Shown: positions 44,501-55,581 of the stretch, in pieces
Layout of the letters: each line of letters starts with the position of its first letter
Numbering within the stretch: position 1 is the first letter of the stretch
Assembly (NCBI GenBank): GCA_963805715.1
Contig: CAWDVK010000005.1
Location: forward strand, 151,543 to 215,542
Source of the DNA: CAWDVK01 sp963805715
GTDB lineage: Bacteria; Actinomycetota; Actinomycetes; Streptosporangiales; Streptosporangiaceae
Direction: 5' to 3'
Length of the DNA stretch: 64,000 bases
Made by a program: the position numbers and the translations under genes
Notes under the pieces: generated by a model
The model's database searches: none
The model's input: only the letters and a program-made list of their open reading frames with translations
What the model was told of the DNA's origin: nothing

Positions 44501-44756
44501 TCGCCGTGCGCAGGTAGCCCTCATTGGCGATGCGTTCCTGGTAGAAGGCGATGACGTCGGCGAGGGTGGCCCACGCGTCGAGCAGGGCGACGGTGGGGTC
44601 GTCCAGGGCCTGGGTGCGCAGCCCGAATGGCTGGCCGCCGGCGTCGGCGCGCGCCAGTGCGGCCAGCATCTGGGCCAGGAACTGCTGGCGGTCACCGGGA
44701 CTGTACGGCAGGGCCGGCAAGCCCGCGGGCGGGGTTATCGGCGCGGGGTCGCTCAT
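41511..44756 (-). CDS. Baseplate J-like protein (Afp11/12 type), first of two
   Basis: 1081 residues. It opens with MSDPAPITPPAGLPALPYSP, followed by the family segment VALLDAWATLADVIAFYQER and IANEGYLRTATQPGSLLAIA, LVGYQPRPGLAASVWLAYSL. Near the end, GTSSVVATYRTGQGSAGNVR and VPGVESFSVTAITLIP are the wedge-forming gpJ-like strands. Such proteins build the baseplate wedges. The start has GGGGAGG. The long beta-rich middle makes it larger than Afp11. It lies next to a second, related baseplate gene. Confidence 0.85.
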   Translation of the reverse strand: MSDPAPITPPAGLPALPYSPGDRQQFLAQMLAALARADAGGQPFGLRTQALDDPTVALLDAWATLADVIAFYQERIANEGYLRTATQPGSLLAIAQLVGYQPRPGLAASVWLAYSLQPDPTDTAVVLPAGLLAQSVPGTGELPQTFETTEELVARPSWNTLGVRTTGPVTAPNGLSALTSLAFQGATTGLAANDVILLFSDGGATPTRVLVQAVSVDLASQVTSVTLQPPDSASAPAAGKVPPGPAQNGTPITRAIDNLLSPRGNRPSPLRTLPPVPPASAAALNRTPADVFAPDSDAIPRLVAALDPVLAGTIYKALGTTSIGSAAVTAAQAMQVRATPFGVRMPPRPVFNSQGQQVGTEEWPIGGVQVLSAYLNLNVDGLLLAVLLSVQGPNSTYTQAPVYPSQAQPVSFGNLGNVTVTSPGGSSTTVAFVSTVQGLANMTLALAYPSKGPGPVTVTISDDSSAADDTVLTWVPSVPTVPSSQRFTLGNYQVTIGWQQPTLHAGAALLTVSVSEALPLANPAVLDLDTTYPGILPGSWVVIDGPAEQTGQGTNSPTYPVVAQVNTVATTAVARYGMSGTVTELTLSFFPPGQSWVGTGARWLSAARPLSVQAQPAELTLLPVALPGPLTGRTIDGRTIDLDGLYAGIEAGQRILVTGIRSGLPSGAAVPAGEQAMVAGVTQQTTPGTADTPHTTLHLAGPLAYSYQLPSVQIYGNVVPAQQGATVTEPLTGTTPGDPNPSFTLSQAPVLADPSSTASGSVSSLQLSVGGRTWTPVTRLDAATPPYSYLTGIDSQGRTTITLSGPLPTGTSSVVATYRTGQGSAGNVRAHQVTQLLSRPLTVASVDNPLPGSDGSDGDGPGDLRAGAPVGLTSLGRLVSVADAADLVLSWAGVGKASAVSTTDGSGEVIALTVAGVDPVALDPTGALCTDLTGALAAAGGGPSAPVVVLPASLYLIVLAAHVRSDPALDWTDVSAALQAALFGAFGYSQRQLGQDVVISEIIAVAHSVPGVESFSVTAITLIPTNASASTIAGSTKNLPAPPATGRLPLPAPAAGEPPAAAVAYLSDAMTDTLILQQVVR

Positions 44757-44823
44757 CGGGGCGCCCTCCCCGAGGGTGCCCGTGAGCGGTATGCCGCGGT
44801 CACTGGCTCGCTCCCAAGATCGC

Positions 44824-47709
44824 TCACCGGCCGCCCTGCAGGTTGATGACGGCGTAGCCGTGCTCGGGCGCTTCCGGGTCGTTGTCCAGGCGGGCGATCT
44901 CGCTCGGGCGCAGCCGCAGGAGCTTTGGTATCCGCGCGGGAATGGGCGCACCGGGAGGGCCCAGGAAGCCGAAGCGGGTCAGCAGCACGGCTTCGACCCC
45001 GGGAATGTCCTGCGCCGCGGCGACGATCGGGCTGGCGTAGACGGGCTGGCCGAAGCCCATTCGCTGCGGGCTGAACAAGCCGGGGGTGCCGTCGGCCTGC
45101 TGGCCGGAGCCGAGCAGCGCGGTCAGCGCGGCCGTCACATCGGCGCGCACCACGTCCGGGCCGATGTCGACGTTGAGCGCGACGACGAGCGGCCGGTAGC
45201 CCGGCGGCCGTACCCACAGCTCGTGACCGATGCGCCGCAGAGGCCAGAGCGCGTCGTGGACCGCGGCCAGCAGCTCCTGGCCGGGGTCCTCGCCGACGGT
45301 GGGCTGGACGGCAACGTCCGCCGCGTAGCGAATCCCGGTCCAGCGCAGCGCTGTGGTTGCGCTGCGCACCCCGGCTACCCGTTCGGCGATCGCGGTGTAG
45401 TCCGCTGCCACGAGGGCGCGCGGCTGGTCGGCCAGGAAGGCGCCGGGCAGGGCGGCCTTGGCCGCGGTGATGGTCTCCGGATCGGTGCCGCCCGCCGCGG
45501 GGAGGGGATTTCCCAGGCTCTGCACTACCGACAAGGCCGTGGCGGCAGCCGGGGTCAGGGCCGCGACGGCGTTGATCGCCTCCGCTGGCACGTTACCCGC
45601 GGCCCCCTGGCCGATCTGGTAGCTCGCCTCGACCGGGCCGGCGGCTGGTCGCCCGAGCTGAAGCGCAGGTGACCCAGGCCGGCGTCGTCAATCTCGGCCA
45701 TGACCTGCCGGGATCCCGGCGGGCTGTCGACCAGATCCGGCACCACGGTCCACGGCTGCTGCGCACTGCCGGCCCCGCCGGCCGGGGCCACGGCGAGCAG
45801 GGGCAGCGCCTGGCGGGGATCCTGGCTGGTGGCCGCGCTGGCAGGACCCCACGCGGCGGGCTGGTGCGGGCTGAGCGGCCCGGCTAGGTCCTCCCCCCAG
45901 TCGTCGGCTACCTCCCGGAGCAGCACCTGCGCGAGCGGCCCGCTGGCCCGGGCCAGGGCGGCCAGGACCTCCAGCCGGCGCAGCCGGGGAGCGAGCAGCC
46001 GGCCGGCGTCGAGCAGCAGCCGGCGCAGGCCCTCCGCCTCTTGCCCGGCCCGGTCCCGTTCCCGGCCGCTCAGGCCGAGCTCGGTGAGCGCGTCCTCGCC
46101 GAGCAGCCGGCGCAGCCGGGTCAGCCGCTGCTCGCTCAGCGCTTGGCCGGCCTCGGCGTCACGCCGCCATGCCTCCACTTCCCGGCGCCAGTCCGCGGGC
46201 AGCCCGCGCAGCATCCTGGCCTGGTGGCGGGCCACAGCCGCGGGGTCGGGGTACGGGCAGGCCCAGGTGAGCGACGGATGGCTGAGCACCACCTGGCCGG
46301 AGGGCAGCTGCTCGGGCACTCCCGCGCCGTCCCCGACCAGCACCGTGTTGCCGCGCACTACAGCGCATTGCACCGTGGAGCCCGGCCGGTCCGGCCGCGC
46401 TGACCTGGAGGTTGAAGGGCAACGCCTCGGCCTCGGCCCAGGTGATCTCGAGGATGGCCTGGTCGTAGAGGCGGTCGACCGAGGCGTGCACGGCGGTGAG
46501 GCGGACCGGGTGGCGCTGGGCGGGGTCGGGTGGCCCGATCCCGGACGGGTCTTTGGTCGCCTCGAAGACCACGACGTCGCCCGCCTGCAGGCTCAGCGAC
46601 CGCGGCCCGGCCGACCCGTGGTCGGCGGGATCGATCCACCCGTCAGCCAGGACCGCGGTGGTCGCCCCCGCCAGGAGCCAGCTGTCGTGTTCTCCCCACG
46701 CCCACAGCGGCACCTCGTTGTGGGCCGGGCTGACCGCGACCGCGGGACCGCGGCCCACTCCGGCGGCGCTCATCGTGGCCGGCGGTCCGAGGGCCGCCCG
46801 GACCGGGGTGTACGGCCGGGCCGGACTGGCCGTCCCCGGGGCCACGGCGTCGGCGGACAGTACCGGCGAGGCCCCTTGCGGCATGCCCGGTACGGCGGCA
46901 AACAGCAGCTCGCGAAGGGGCAGCTGGGCCGCGCCGATCACGGCCAGGCACACCCAGGCCCGTGCCTGGCAGCCCTCCCCGAGCCGGTAGTCGACCAGGC
47001 GGGCATGCCGCCGCACCGAGATGCGCCGGCGCGCCGTCTGCAGGTATGCCTCGGTGGCGACCGCGTCCTGGTAGTAGCTGAGGTCGTCGCCGATGTAGGC
47101 GAGCAGCTCGACCAGGGTGATCCCGATGTCAGGGATGTGCGTTTCGGTCCAGGCCGGCATCGTCCCCGCCAGCCGGTCCAGGATGAGCTGCCGCAGCCCT
47201 TCGTAGTCGCGGGCCAGGTAGGACGCCTGCAGGACGGCGGTGCCCGAGGCGGCGGCTGGCGCGGTGCCGGCGACCGGGTTGGGCAGGTCGATGTCGAAGG
47301 CGAACCCCGCCTGGGCAAAACGGGGGTCAAGGCCCCGCAGCGGGGCCCAGCCGGGGCGGCCGTCGGCCGTCCGCTCGACCAGCCGGAGCGTGTAGCGGCC
47401 CGCGCTGCCGGGGGCTGCGAGCTCGACCAGCAGCCGGTCCTCGAGGTGCGGATCGTCCTGCGTGGCCCGCCGGACGCTGGCGACGCTGACCGGCGCAGCG
47501 CCGGCAGGCCCGTCGATGCGGACGTTGGCCGGGTGCACGTCCGCCGGCGCGTGCTCCAGGAAGGTCAGGATCAGCCGGCGTCCGCCGTGGTCGACCTCGA
47601 CCGTGTCGAGGCCGTTGCCGTGACGGCGGCGCACCTCCTGGCGGCGCGCACCGCCCGCCACCATCAGGTCCCCCCACCGGGTCGTGCCGTCGGCCATGTC
47701 CTGGCTCAC
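44824..47709 (-). pseudogene. Second baseplate J-like protein (Afp11/12 type), two compensating frameshifts
   Basis: The N-terminal frame (from 47709) has GLDPRFAQAGFAFDIDL, THIPDIGITLVELLAYIGDD and LSYYQDAVATEAYLQTARRR, classic for putative baseplate assembly proteins. At about 46385 it shifts by one base to GSTVQCAVVRGNTVLVGDG and a helical LRRLLGEDALTELGLSGRE insertion. At about 45640 it returns to the first frame as VEASYQIGQGAAGN and IPGVEAVLLTRFGFLGPPGA, ending at 44824. Joined length is about 960 residues. The two shifts restore phase, and all domains are intact in turn, so consensus errors are plausible; if real, the baseplate could not form normally. Confidence 0.8.
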
Positions 47710-48068
47710 CCCACCGGCACCGGGAGGGTCAGGGTGGACGGGGCGCCGGTGGCCACGACGAGGTAGCTCAGCGTCACCTGCAGCTGGCTCGCGGCCGAGG
47801 TGACGTCGACGGACTGGATCTTCACCACGTCACCGAGCCACTGCTGGACCGCGGCCGACACCGTGATGGACAGCGCGGCGGCGACCTCCGGCGAGTTCGG
47901 GCTGAACACCAGGTCGAGCAGGCCGCAGCCGAAACCGGGATTGTTCACCCGCTCGCCTGGCCGGGTGAAGAGCAGCTGCTCGAGCATCTGGGCGATGTGG
48001 TCGTCAGCCGACGGCGCGGTCGCCGTGGTCCCCTGCGGGCTTAGCTGATACGGGAAGGCGATGTCCAC
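47706..48068 (-). CDS. GPW/gp25-family baseplate wedge protein (Afp9 type)
   Basis: 120 residues: AFPYQLSPQGTTATAPSADD, HIAQMLEQLLFTRPGERVNN, PGFGCGLLDLVFSPNSPEVA and AALSITVSAAVQQWLGDV. The PGER and GCGL segments are the gp25 signature, the sheath-nucleating wedge component. The GTG start at 48068 lies two bases after the gpV-like stop; an upstream extension in the same frame would overlap that gene. Its stop overlaps the baseplate J-like start by four bases. Confidence 0.92.
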   Translation of the reverse strand: MDIAFPYQLSPQGTTATAPSADDHIAQMLEQLLFTRPGERVNNPGFGCGLLDLVFSPNSPEVAAALSITVSAAVQQWLGDVVKIQSVDVTSAASQLQVTLSYLVVATGAPSTLTLPVPVG

Positions 48069-48070
48069 GC

Positions 48071-48673
48071 TCAGGTCACCATGAAGTCGGTGCCGTTGAC
48101 GGTGAGGCTTGACGTCACGATCTTGACCGCCGGCGCCGTGATGGTCACGCCGGCGGCGCTGAGGCTGATCGAGGTATCTCCCTGGGCGGCGTAAAGGCTG
48201 ACGTTGCCCGCGGTCGGGGGCAAGACCGGCAAATCGCAGACCCCGATGCCGCTGGTGACCGTTTCCAGCGTCACCGACGGGGTTGTTGTTCCGAGCGCCG
48301 CAACCACCATCCCCATCGTGCCGAGGCTGGAGGGCGCGTCCCAGAAGCACCCGACCCAGATCGGCATCTGGGGATCGCCCTGCTCGAACTCGACCCACAC
48401 GCTGGACCCGACCGGCGGGGGCACGAACAACGTCCCCATCTGCGGGCCGGCGAGCGGCACGCAGGGCAGGGCCCAGCTGCTCGGCAGGATCCCGAACACG
48501 TCGGGGACCCGCACCATGAGCCGGCCCTGCAAGAGGGGGTCGACGTTTACCACCACCGAGCCCCGGTACTTGCCGAAGAACCGCTTGCGGACCTCGGGAT
48601 CCGGGTCTTGTGCCTTTGGCTCGCCGAAGGGCAGGAACGACTCCTTGTAGCCGGAGTGGCGTAGGTCAGTCAT
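48071..48673 (-). CDS. Baseplate assembly protein V / spike OB-fold protein
   Basis: 200 residues: KRFFGKYRGSVVVNVDPLLQ, GRLMVRVPDVFGILPSSWAL, PCVPLAGPQMGTLFVPPPVG, SSVWVEFEQGDPQMPIWVGC. This is the gp5/VgrG-type OB domain, followed by a beta-rich end (SLYAAQGDTSISLSAAGVTI) that would form the spike helix. Together with the next gene it equals Afp8/VgrG split in two. ATG at 48673; the spacing to neighbours is 2 and 21 bp. Confidence 0.9.
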   Translation of the reverse strand: MTDLRHSGYKESFLPFGEPKAQDPDPEVRKRFFGKYRGSVVVNVDPLLQGRLMVRVPDVFGILPSSWALPCVPLAGPQMGTLFVPPPVGSSVWVEFEQGDPQMPIWVGCFWDAPSSLGTMGMVVAALGTTTPSVTLETVTSGIGVCDLPVLPPTAGNVSLYAAQGDTSISLSAAGVTITAPAVKIVTSSLTVNGTDFMVT

Positions 48674-48694
48674 CGGTCTCCTTCACACGGGGGA

Positions 48695-50002
48695 TCACGG
48701 TGAGGCCGGCAGGGCGGCGATCCGGCCACCGCTTCCGGCTGACGGCGTGGGCGCGGGAAGCAGCGGCCCCGGGGGGCTGGTGACGGTGCCCACGCCGCCG
48801 GGCGGAGCAGGCGGGGCCGGCGGGGTCGGGGCGGCGAACCCGCCCAGCTTCTGCACGGCGGGGGCGGGCTTGGGCAGCTGGCCGCCGCCGCTGGCGATCA
48901 GCGCGTTGCGGCTGAGGGTGAAGCTCTGCTTGTAGGAGCCGGGTTTGATGGTGTGGGTAGTGCTGTCGACGAAGTACTGGCCGTCGTAGGTGATGCCGGC
49001 TCCCCGCACCTCGACGATCGTGCGGGCCGGCAGGATCGACCCGTAGCGGAGCACGTCGAGGGTGCCCTGGCCGGAGATGACGTTGGCGGTGGACGCGGCC
49101 TTGGCCAGGGCGATGCCGGCCGCCTGGATCGGGTTGTACTTGGCCAGGCCGGGCATGGGGCTGATCTTGAGCGGCAGCGGGCTCTTCTGGCCGAGCGGCG
49201 GGCTGATCGGGCTGACGTCGGGCACCGGGATGGGAACGGGGATGGTGTCCACCTGGATGACCACGACCCACTGGGTCTTGGCGAAGCCGTCGAAGGAGAA
49301 CTGCAGCGACTCGACGTTGCTGGATCCGTCCCAGTCGATGGCGATCGGTGGCGGTGCCGGCAGGAACGGGATCGCGGTGCGCAGCATCGGCCCCCAGTAG
49401 GCCAGGTTCCTGCCGGGCAGCGGCCCGGGCTGGATGAAGAAGACGTAGCCGACGTCAGCGGCGAGGGCCTTTATGTAGGTCAGGTCGGTGCCCTGCTGAG
49501 CGGGGATCTGTTTCAGCGGGTTCGGGACGTCGATCAGGACGCTGGGCATGACAAGCGGGACAATCCCGTAGAGAGGAGCGTACTTGGCCACGGCGATGGC
49601 CACGCGTGCCTCGGCGGGCATGGCCGGCCAGGGAAAGCCGGTCAGGTCAACGAGGTCGAGCATCCGGGTGAGGTCGTCGCCCTTGATCGAGAGGACCGAT
49701 TTGCCCGGCTCGTCACTCGGCACCATCTCCTGGAACGTGATCACGCCATCCATCAAGACGGTGGCCGTGCCGGCCATGGTGGCGACCAGGATCACCCGCG
49801 TCGGGGGGTCGAAGTACCCTGCGGGCAGGAGGTCGGTGAGCAGCGGCGACCCCGTGCTCACGGCGAAGGACAGGTCGAAGCCGCTCTTCTCGGTCGCGCT
49901 CACCGTTACGCTGACCGAGACCAGCGACTCCATCACCTCCCGCGGCGCCGGCTGAGGCTGGACGGCCCCGATCAGCAGGCTGAGGGTGAGCTCACTGGCC
50001 AC
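48695..50002 (-). CDS. Late control D/gp27-like spike hub protein
   Basis: 435 residues: VSVSVTVSATEKSGFDLSFA, TRVILVATMAGTATVLMDGV, ITFQEMVPSDEPGKSVLSIK and GDDLTRMLDLVD are the gpD/VgrG N-terminal barrel. QGTDLTYIKALAADVGYVFF is the hub segment. The C-terminus is Pro/Ala/Gly-rich and probably flexible. I chose GTG 50002, which lies inside the end of the LysM gene (11-base overlap) and begins at the first beta strand. The hub connects tube to spike. Confidence 0.87.
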   Translation of the reverse strand: MASELTLSLLIGAVQPQPAPREVMESLVSVSVTVSATEKSGFDLSFAVSTGSPLLTDLLPAGYFDPPTRVILVATMAGTATVLMDGVITFQEMVPSDEPGKSVLSIKGDDLTRMLDLVDLTGFPWPAMPAEARVAIAVAKYAPLYGIVPLVMPSVLIDVPNPLKQIPAQQGTDLTYIKALAADVGYVFFIQPGPLPGRNLAYWGPMLRTAIPFLPAPPPIAIDWDGSSNVESLQFSFDGFAKTQWVVVIQVDTIPVPIPVPDVSPISPPLGQKSPLPLKISPMPGLAKYNPIQAAGIALAKAASTANVISGQGTLDVLRYGSILPARTIVEVRGAGITYDGQYFVDSTTHTIKPGSYKQSFTLSRNALIASGGGQLPKPAPAVQKLGGFAAPTPPAPPAPPGGVGTVTSPPGPLLPAPTPSAGSGGRIAALPASP

Positions 50003-50291
50003 TGGGCACCCCGGCAGGGACGGGAATGTTGATGGTCGTGCCGGGCTGGTTGAGGTCGCTCGGTCGGTTGACCAGGTTGGCATCGGCCAGCAGCCAGGAC
50101 AGCTCGGGATCGCCGAGCTCGGCGTTGGCGATCATGTCGATGCGGTCGCCAGGGCGTACCAGGTAGGTGCCCTGCGTGACAAGCTGGCCGGCCTGGGGGA
50201 GGAAGCGGCGCAGCAGGTACGGGACCGCGGTCCCGCCGGGCGAGGTCCAGGTGGCGGTGCCCACGGCGGCGTAACGGCTGGGCGAGCTCAT
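49992..50291 (-). CDS. LysM-domain tube-adaptor protein (Afp7 C-terminal half)
   Basis: 99 residues. A short N-terminal part (WTSPGGTAVPYLLRRFLPQ) precedes one LysM motif: GTYLVRPGDRIDMIANAELG, DPELSWLLADANLVNRPSDL and PGTTINIPVP. In Afp7 a tube-like domain and a LysM domain are one chain; here they are consecutive genes 22 bp apart. It probably joins the tube to the spike hub. Confidence 0.9.
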   Translation of the reverse strand: MSSPSRYAAVGTATWTSPGGTAVPYLLRRFLPQAGQLVTQGTYLVRPGDRIDMIANAELGDPELSWLLADANLVNRPSDLNQPGTTINIPVPAGVPSGQ

Positions 50292-50313
50292 CTCGGCATC
50301 CTCCTGGGATCGG

Positions 50314-50898
50314 TCACGGCAGGTGCTCCAGTCCGAGCGGCCGCACGTCGGTGGCGGCTACCAGGGCGCCGAGCGCTTCGGCGGTGCGGCGGTAGCCGAG
50401 GTAGAGCGTCGATCCGAGGTGGGTAATCGGCAGGTCGTTGGTGGTGAGCACCTTGAGTTCGATGCTGGCCTTGACCCGGATCGGCCGGAGCTGGGGATCA
50501 AAGGCCTCCTCGGTGATTGACAGGCTGCCGACTAGCACCGGAACCACTCGTTTGACGCCCCAGACCAGCACGATGAGGGGCGCCTCGGCCGGGGCGACCT
50601 CGAGCATTCCCTGGTCGAAGAGCGCGTCGGTCGCCTGCAGCTCGTCGGCGGAGGGCGTGATCAGTGCCTCGAGCGAGGCCAGGGCCGGCAGCAGGCCATT
50701 CTCGACGACAGGCGCACTGCCTGGGTCGGTCGGCTTCTCCAGCTGGTCGGTGGCGTCGAGCTCGGCTTCCAGCTTGATCGTCTCGCGCGGCGCGCCTGTG
50801 AGACGCAGCGCCTCGAGGCGGTCACCGGGCTCGCCGGTCATGGCCCGGGGCTGCAGAGTCCGGGTGACGGTCTCGGGGTTGTACTGGAACACGATCAC
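50314..50898 (-). CDS. CIS tube-like protein (Afp7 N-terminal half), start uncertain
   Basis: 194 residues from GTG 50898: VIVFQYNPETVTRTLQPRAM, then PRETIKLEAELDATDQLEKP, LEVAPAEAPLIVLVWGVKRV and VPVLVGSLSITEEAF. This is the contractile-injection tube N-terminal family. Family sequence seems to extend upstream in the same frame (SPKLLHGGLIQLDPRTKAIV) to about 50965, but no ATG/GTG/TTG is available there. A one-base indel near 50960 would connect it to the GTG that overlaps the preceding stop. The coordinates are therefore a minimum. Confidence 0.8.
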   Translation of the reverse strand: MIVFQYNPETVTRTLQPRAMTGEPGDRLEALRLTGAPRETIKLEAELDATDQLEKPTDPGSAPVVENGLLPALASLEALITPSADELQATDALFDQGMLEVAPAEAPLIVLVWGVKRVVPVLVGSLSITEEAFDPQLRPIRVKASIELKVLTTNDLPITHLGSTLYLGYRRTAEALGALVAATDVRPLGLEHLP

Positions 50899-50976
50899 GT
50901 CGACGATCGCTTTGGTGCGTGGGTCGAGCTGGATCAGGCCGCCATGCAGCAGCTTCGGGGACCCTGGAAACGCAGC

Positions 50977-51293
50977 TCACCGGGCCTCCCCTAGCATGGC
51001 CGGTCGGGACCGGCGCCGGCCGGGCGGTACCAGCCGGGCTGTGCGGGTGCCGACGAGGATGCCGCCGGGCAGTGCCGCCAGTACATCATCGGCAATCCGG
51101 GCGCCTAGTGCGGAAGCGCCGTCGGCGTCCCGGCCTCGCCGGGCGCCGCTCCCTGCCGGGCCACGCTGGCCGGCGGCGCGCCAGCGCAGCTGCCGGGCGA
51201 GTTCCCGCTCCAGGGCCCTGGCCAGGTGCTCACGCTCGCGCCGGGTGAGCGAGGTGCCGTCAATCACGATCTGGTCGATGCGCAGGCTGATCT

Positions 51294-51297
<4 letters not shown>
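50977..51297 (-). CDS. Small eCIS-cluster protein of unknown function
   Basis: 106 residues. MKISLRIDQIVIDGTSLTRR and EREHLARALERELARQLRW form a beta strand-helix start, followed by an Arg/Gly-rich middle and GARIADDVLAALPGGIL. Similar short proteins follow the AAA+ gene in many such clusters. Its ATG overlaps the ATPase stop (ATGA), so it is made in step with the ATPase. Confidence 0.75.
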
Positions 51298-53260
<1,963 letters not shown>

Positions 53261-53264
<4 letters not shown>

Positions 53265-54466
53265 GACAGCACCAGGCGCTGGTTCGGGTCAAAGCTGGTC
53301 TGGCCGGCCACGACCGGGATGCTGTCCTGTCCGTCCACCCGCAGGCGCAGGACATACGAGCCAGCGGAAAATCCCTGCAGGGTGAACGACAGGGACGTGC
53401 GGGGCTCGCTGCCGGGCGCCCCAGGGGTGCCGGCCACGATCTGAGAGCCGACGGCGAGAGCGACCGTCTGGGACGCGAGCACGGCGGGCGCGCAGGTGAC
53501 CTCGATGGTCGCCGACCCGCTGGAAAGCTTCGCGGCGAGCGGGGCGCTGCTCGTGATCACGGGTACCAGGACGAGCGGGACGGCGTTGCTGGCGATCGTG
53601 TCGCCGTCGGCGGCGGTCACCTGGGCGGTGACGGCGACGACTCCGGCGGGCAGCGCCGGGTCCGTCGGCATCTGGACCGTGACAGCGCTGCTGGACGCCG
53701 TGGCGACCGGCAGCAGCTGCGGGCCGCTGAGCGCGCCGCCCGAAACCCGGACCTGGGGCACCCCGGCCAGACGCTGGCCGGTCAGGGTCACCGTATCGCC
53801 GGGGCGGGCGCCAGGCTGGGCGCCCGGCGGCGACGCTGCCTGGATGAACGGCGCGACCTGCGCGCCGGCGTGCGGTCCCAGGTCACCGCCAGAACGGGCC
53901 AGGACCGGTAGCGGTGCCCGGAGCGGCTGATTGTTGTCGATCAGGACCACGGCAGCGTCGTAACTCGCCGAAATGCGGTAACCAGTGCTGAAGGTAGCCC
54001 AGAGCCGGGAGATCTCGTCCATCGGGATGGGATGCGGGGTGACCCTGACACTGTCGGGCTGGTCCTCCAGGCCGCTCCCGCTCAGTGCCGCGGCGATGGC
54101 ATCGGGAGACAGCACGGGCTGGTCGTTGAGCAGCTGCATTCCGACGCCCAGGAGCCGGTGGGCCAGGACCTCGTCGTCGTCTTCGCCGTAGGCGGTCATC
54201 AGGTAGGACAGCACGAGCGGCAGGGGAGGCTGGCCGGACTCACCGGGACGGATTCCGGGCGGGTCCTGGTTGCGCCAGGCAGCGTCGATGGAGGTCTGGT
54301 ACAAGAAGAGGTTGATCTGGTTGCCGGCGCTGCCGTCCTGGCGCGCCCGGTCAGGCGGGCGGGTGGTCACCGTCGTTCCCGCGAGGTCGGCGTCGCCGGA
54401 CACCGCCTGGAACAGCATGTTCCGAAGCGTCGAGGTCACCGCCGCGATGGCCCGGTCGTTGCTCAA
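53261..54466 (-). CDS. DUF4255 cap/terminator protein (Afp16/Pvc16 type) with Ig-like domains
   Basis: 401 residues. Residues 1-190 are DUF4255: IAAVTSTLRNMLFQAVSGDA, GNQINLFLYQTSIDAAWRNQ and LPLVLSYLMTAYGEDDDEVL, AHRLLGVGMQLLNDQPVLSP. Then two or three beta-sandwich segments follow (GDTVTLTGQRLAGVPQVRVS, an IPT-like repeat). Pvc16 caps the sheath-tube end. Start and stop both overlap neighbours by four bases. Confidence 0.92.
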
Positions 54467-55581
54467 CCGACCCTCCCAGCCGCCCGCGCGCGCAGGTAGT
54501 CCTCCAGCCGGCTGGGCTGGGGCCGGACGGGACGGCCGTCGCCGGCCCCGGCGGCTGCGCCCGGGGGAGGCGGCGGAGGACCGACGCGGACCTCGACGCG
54601 TCCGATGGTTACCGTCACCTCGTCGGGCTGGGCTGCGGCGGCCGTTCGCCGGTCGACGCCGGGGCGTGCTGGCCGGGATGCCCTGGCCCGGTCATCGGCT
54701 GCCAGCTCAGCCAGCCCGGTCCGGTCCGCGCGCAGCGGGAAGCGCCTGGGCGCGGCCGCCTCGGCCGGATCAGGCTGGGGCCGGGGAGCAGGCGCTGGCA
54801 CCCGGTCCATCGCGAGAGCCGGCTCGTTCGGGTCAATGCGCCCGTTCGGTTCCGGGCTTGCCTCGAATCGGCTGCCAGGGGTGGCCGGGACCGCGAGTCC
54901 GGCGGCGGAGAGATCACCAGGCATCGAGCCCGTCGACGCTGGGCGGGAGCCTGTCGGCGCCGGGGCGTAGCCCGTCGGCCCGGACGCCCGGTGTGCCGGG
55001 CCGGATGGCGGACGCGGGCCCTGCGGCGGCAGTGGGCGGCGCTCGTTGCGATCGCTCACGTCGCCGGGTACAGCAGGGCGGCCGGGGCGCTCCCGGCTGG
55101 ACGCCGCCACAGCATGATCCGCTGAGACCGGCCGGGCGGCAGATGGCGAACTGATCACCGTCGGCGGCCCGCCGGGCCGCGCCGGAGGGCCGCCGGATGC
55201 GCGCCGACGGCGACCGGCCACCGACCCGGAGACGTCCTCCGGGACCGCAGGGGCCGAGGGGGCGTGGGATGAGCGGGGTGAGTTCTGGGGCCTCAGGCCA
55301 GGCCATGGACGCGCCGTTTCCGCGTCCGGGTGGTCGCCGGGAACCGCCGGGGCGGGTGCGGGGGGCCTGCCGGCGGTCGGCGGGACGTCGCCCGGTGGCC
55401 TGGCGGGGGGCGCTGCGGCCTCGTTGCCGATCTCGAACGGTGACCATGTTTTGTCGCGCAGTGCTCGTTCCGGCCCCAGTTCAGCATCAGGCGGCGTCGG
55501 CTCGAAACGGGAGCGGGGGCGCACCCGCAACGACGGCCGGTCGGCCGCGAGCCGCCGCACCCGGTCTATATAAGCCGTCAT
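54463..55581 (-). CDS. Proline-rich disordered eCIS protein
   Basis: 372 residues. The first 50 (MTAYIDRVRRLAADRPSLRV) and last 60 (DEVTVTIGRVEVRVGPPPPP, then PQPSRLEDYLRARAAGRVG) are ordered and match short conserved ends seen in proteins at this cluster position. The 260 residues between are Pro/Ala/Arg/Ser-rich and lack any fold. The ATG at 55581 overlaps the upstream stop. With no other long helical protein here, it is a possible, unusual candidate for the tape-measure role. Confidence 0.7.
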   Translation of the reverse strand: MTAYIDRVRRLAADRPSLRVRPRSRFEPTPPDAELGPERALRDKTWSPFEIGNEAAAPPARPPGDVPPTAGRPPAPAPAVPGDHPDAETARPWPGLRPQNSPRSSHAPSAPAVPEDVSGSVAGRRRRASGGPPARPGGPPTVISSPSAARPVSADHAVAASSRERPGRPAVPGDVSDRNERRPLPPQGPRPPSGPAHRASGPTGYAPAPTGSRPASTGSMPGDLSAAGLAVPATPGSRFEASPEPNGRIDPNEPALAMDRVPAPAPRPQPDPAEAAAPRRFPLRADRTGLAELAADDRARASRPARPGVDRRTAAAAQPDEVTVTIGRVEVRVGPPPPPPGAAAGAGDGRPVRPQPSRLEDYLRARAAGRVG

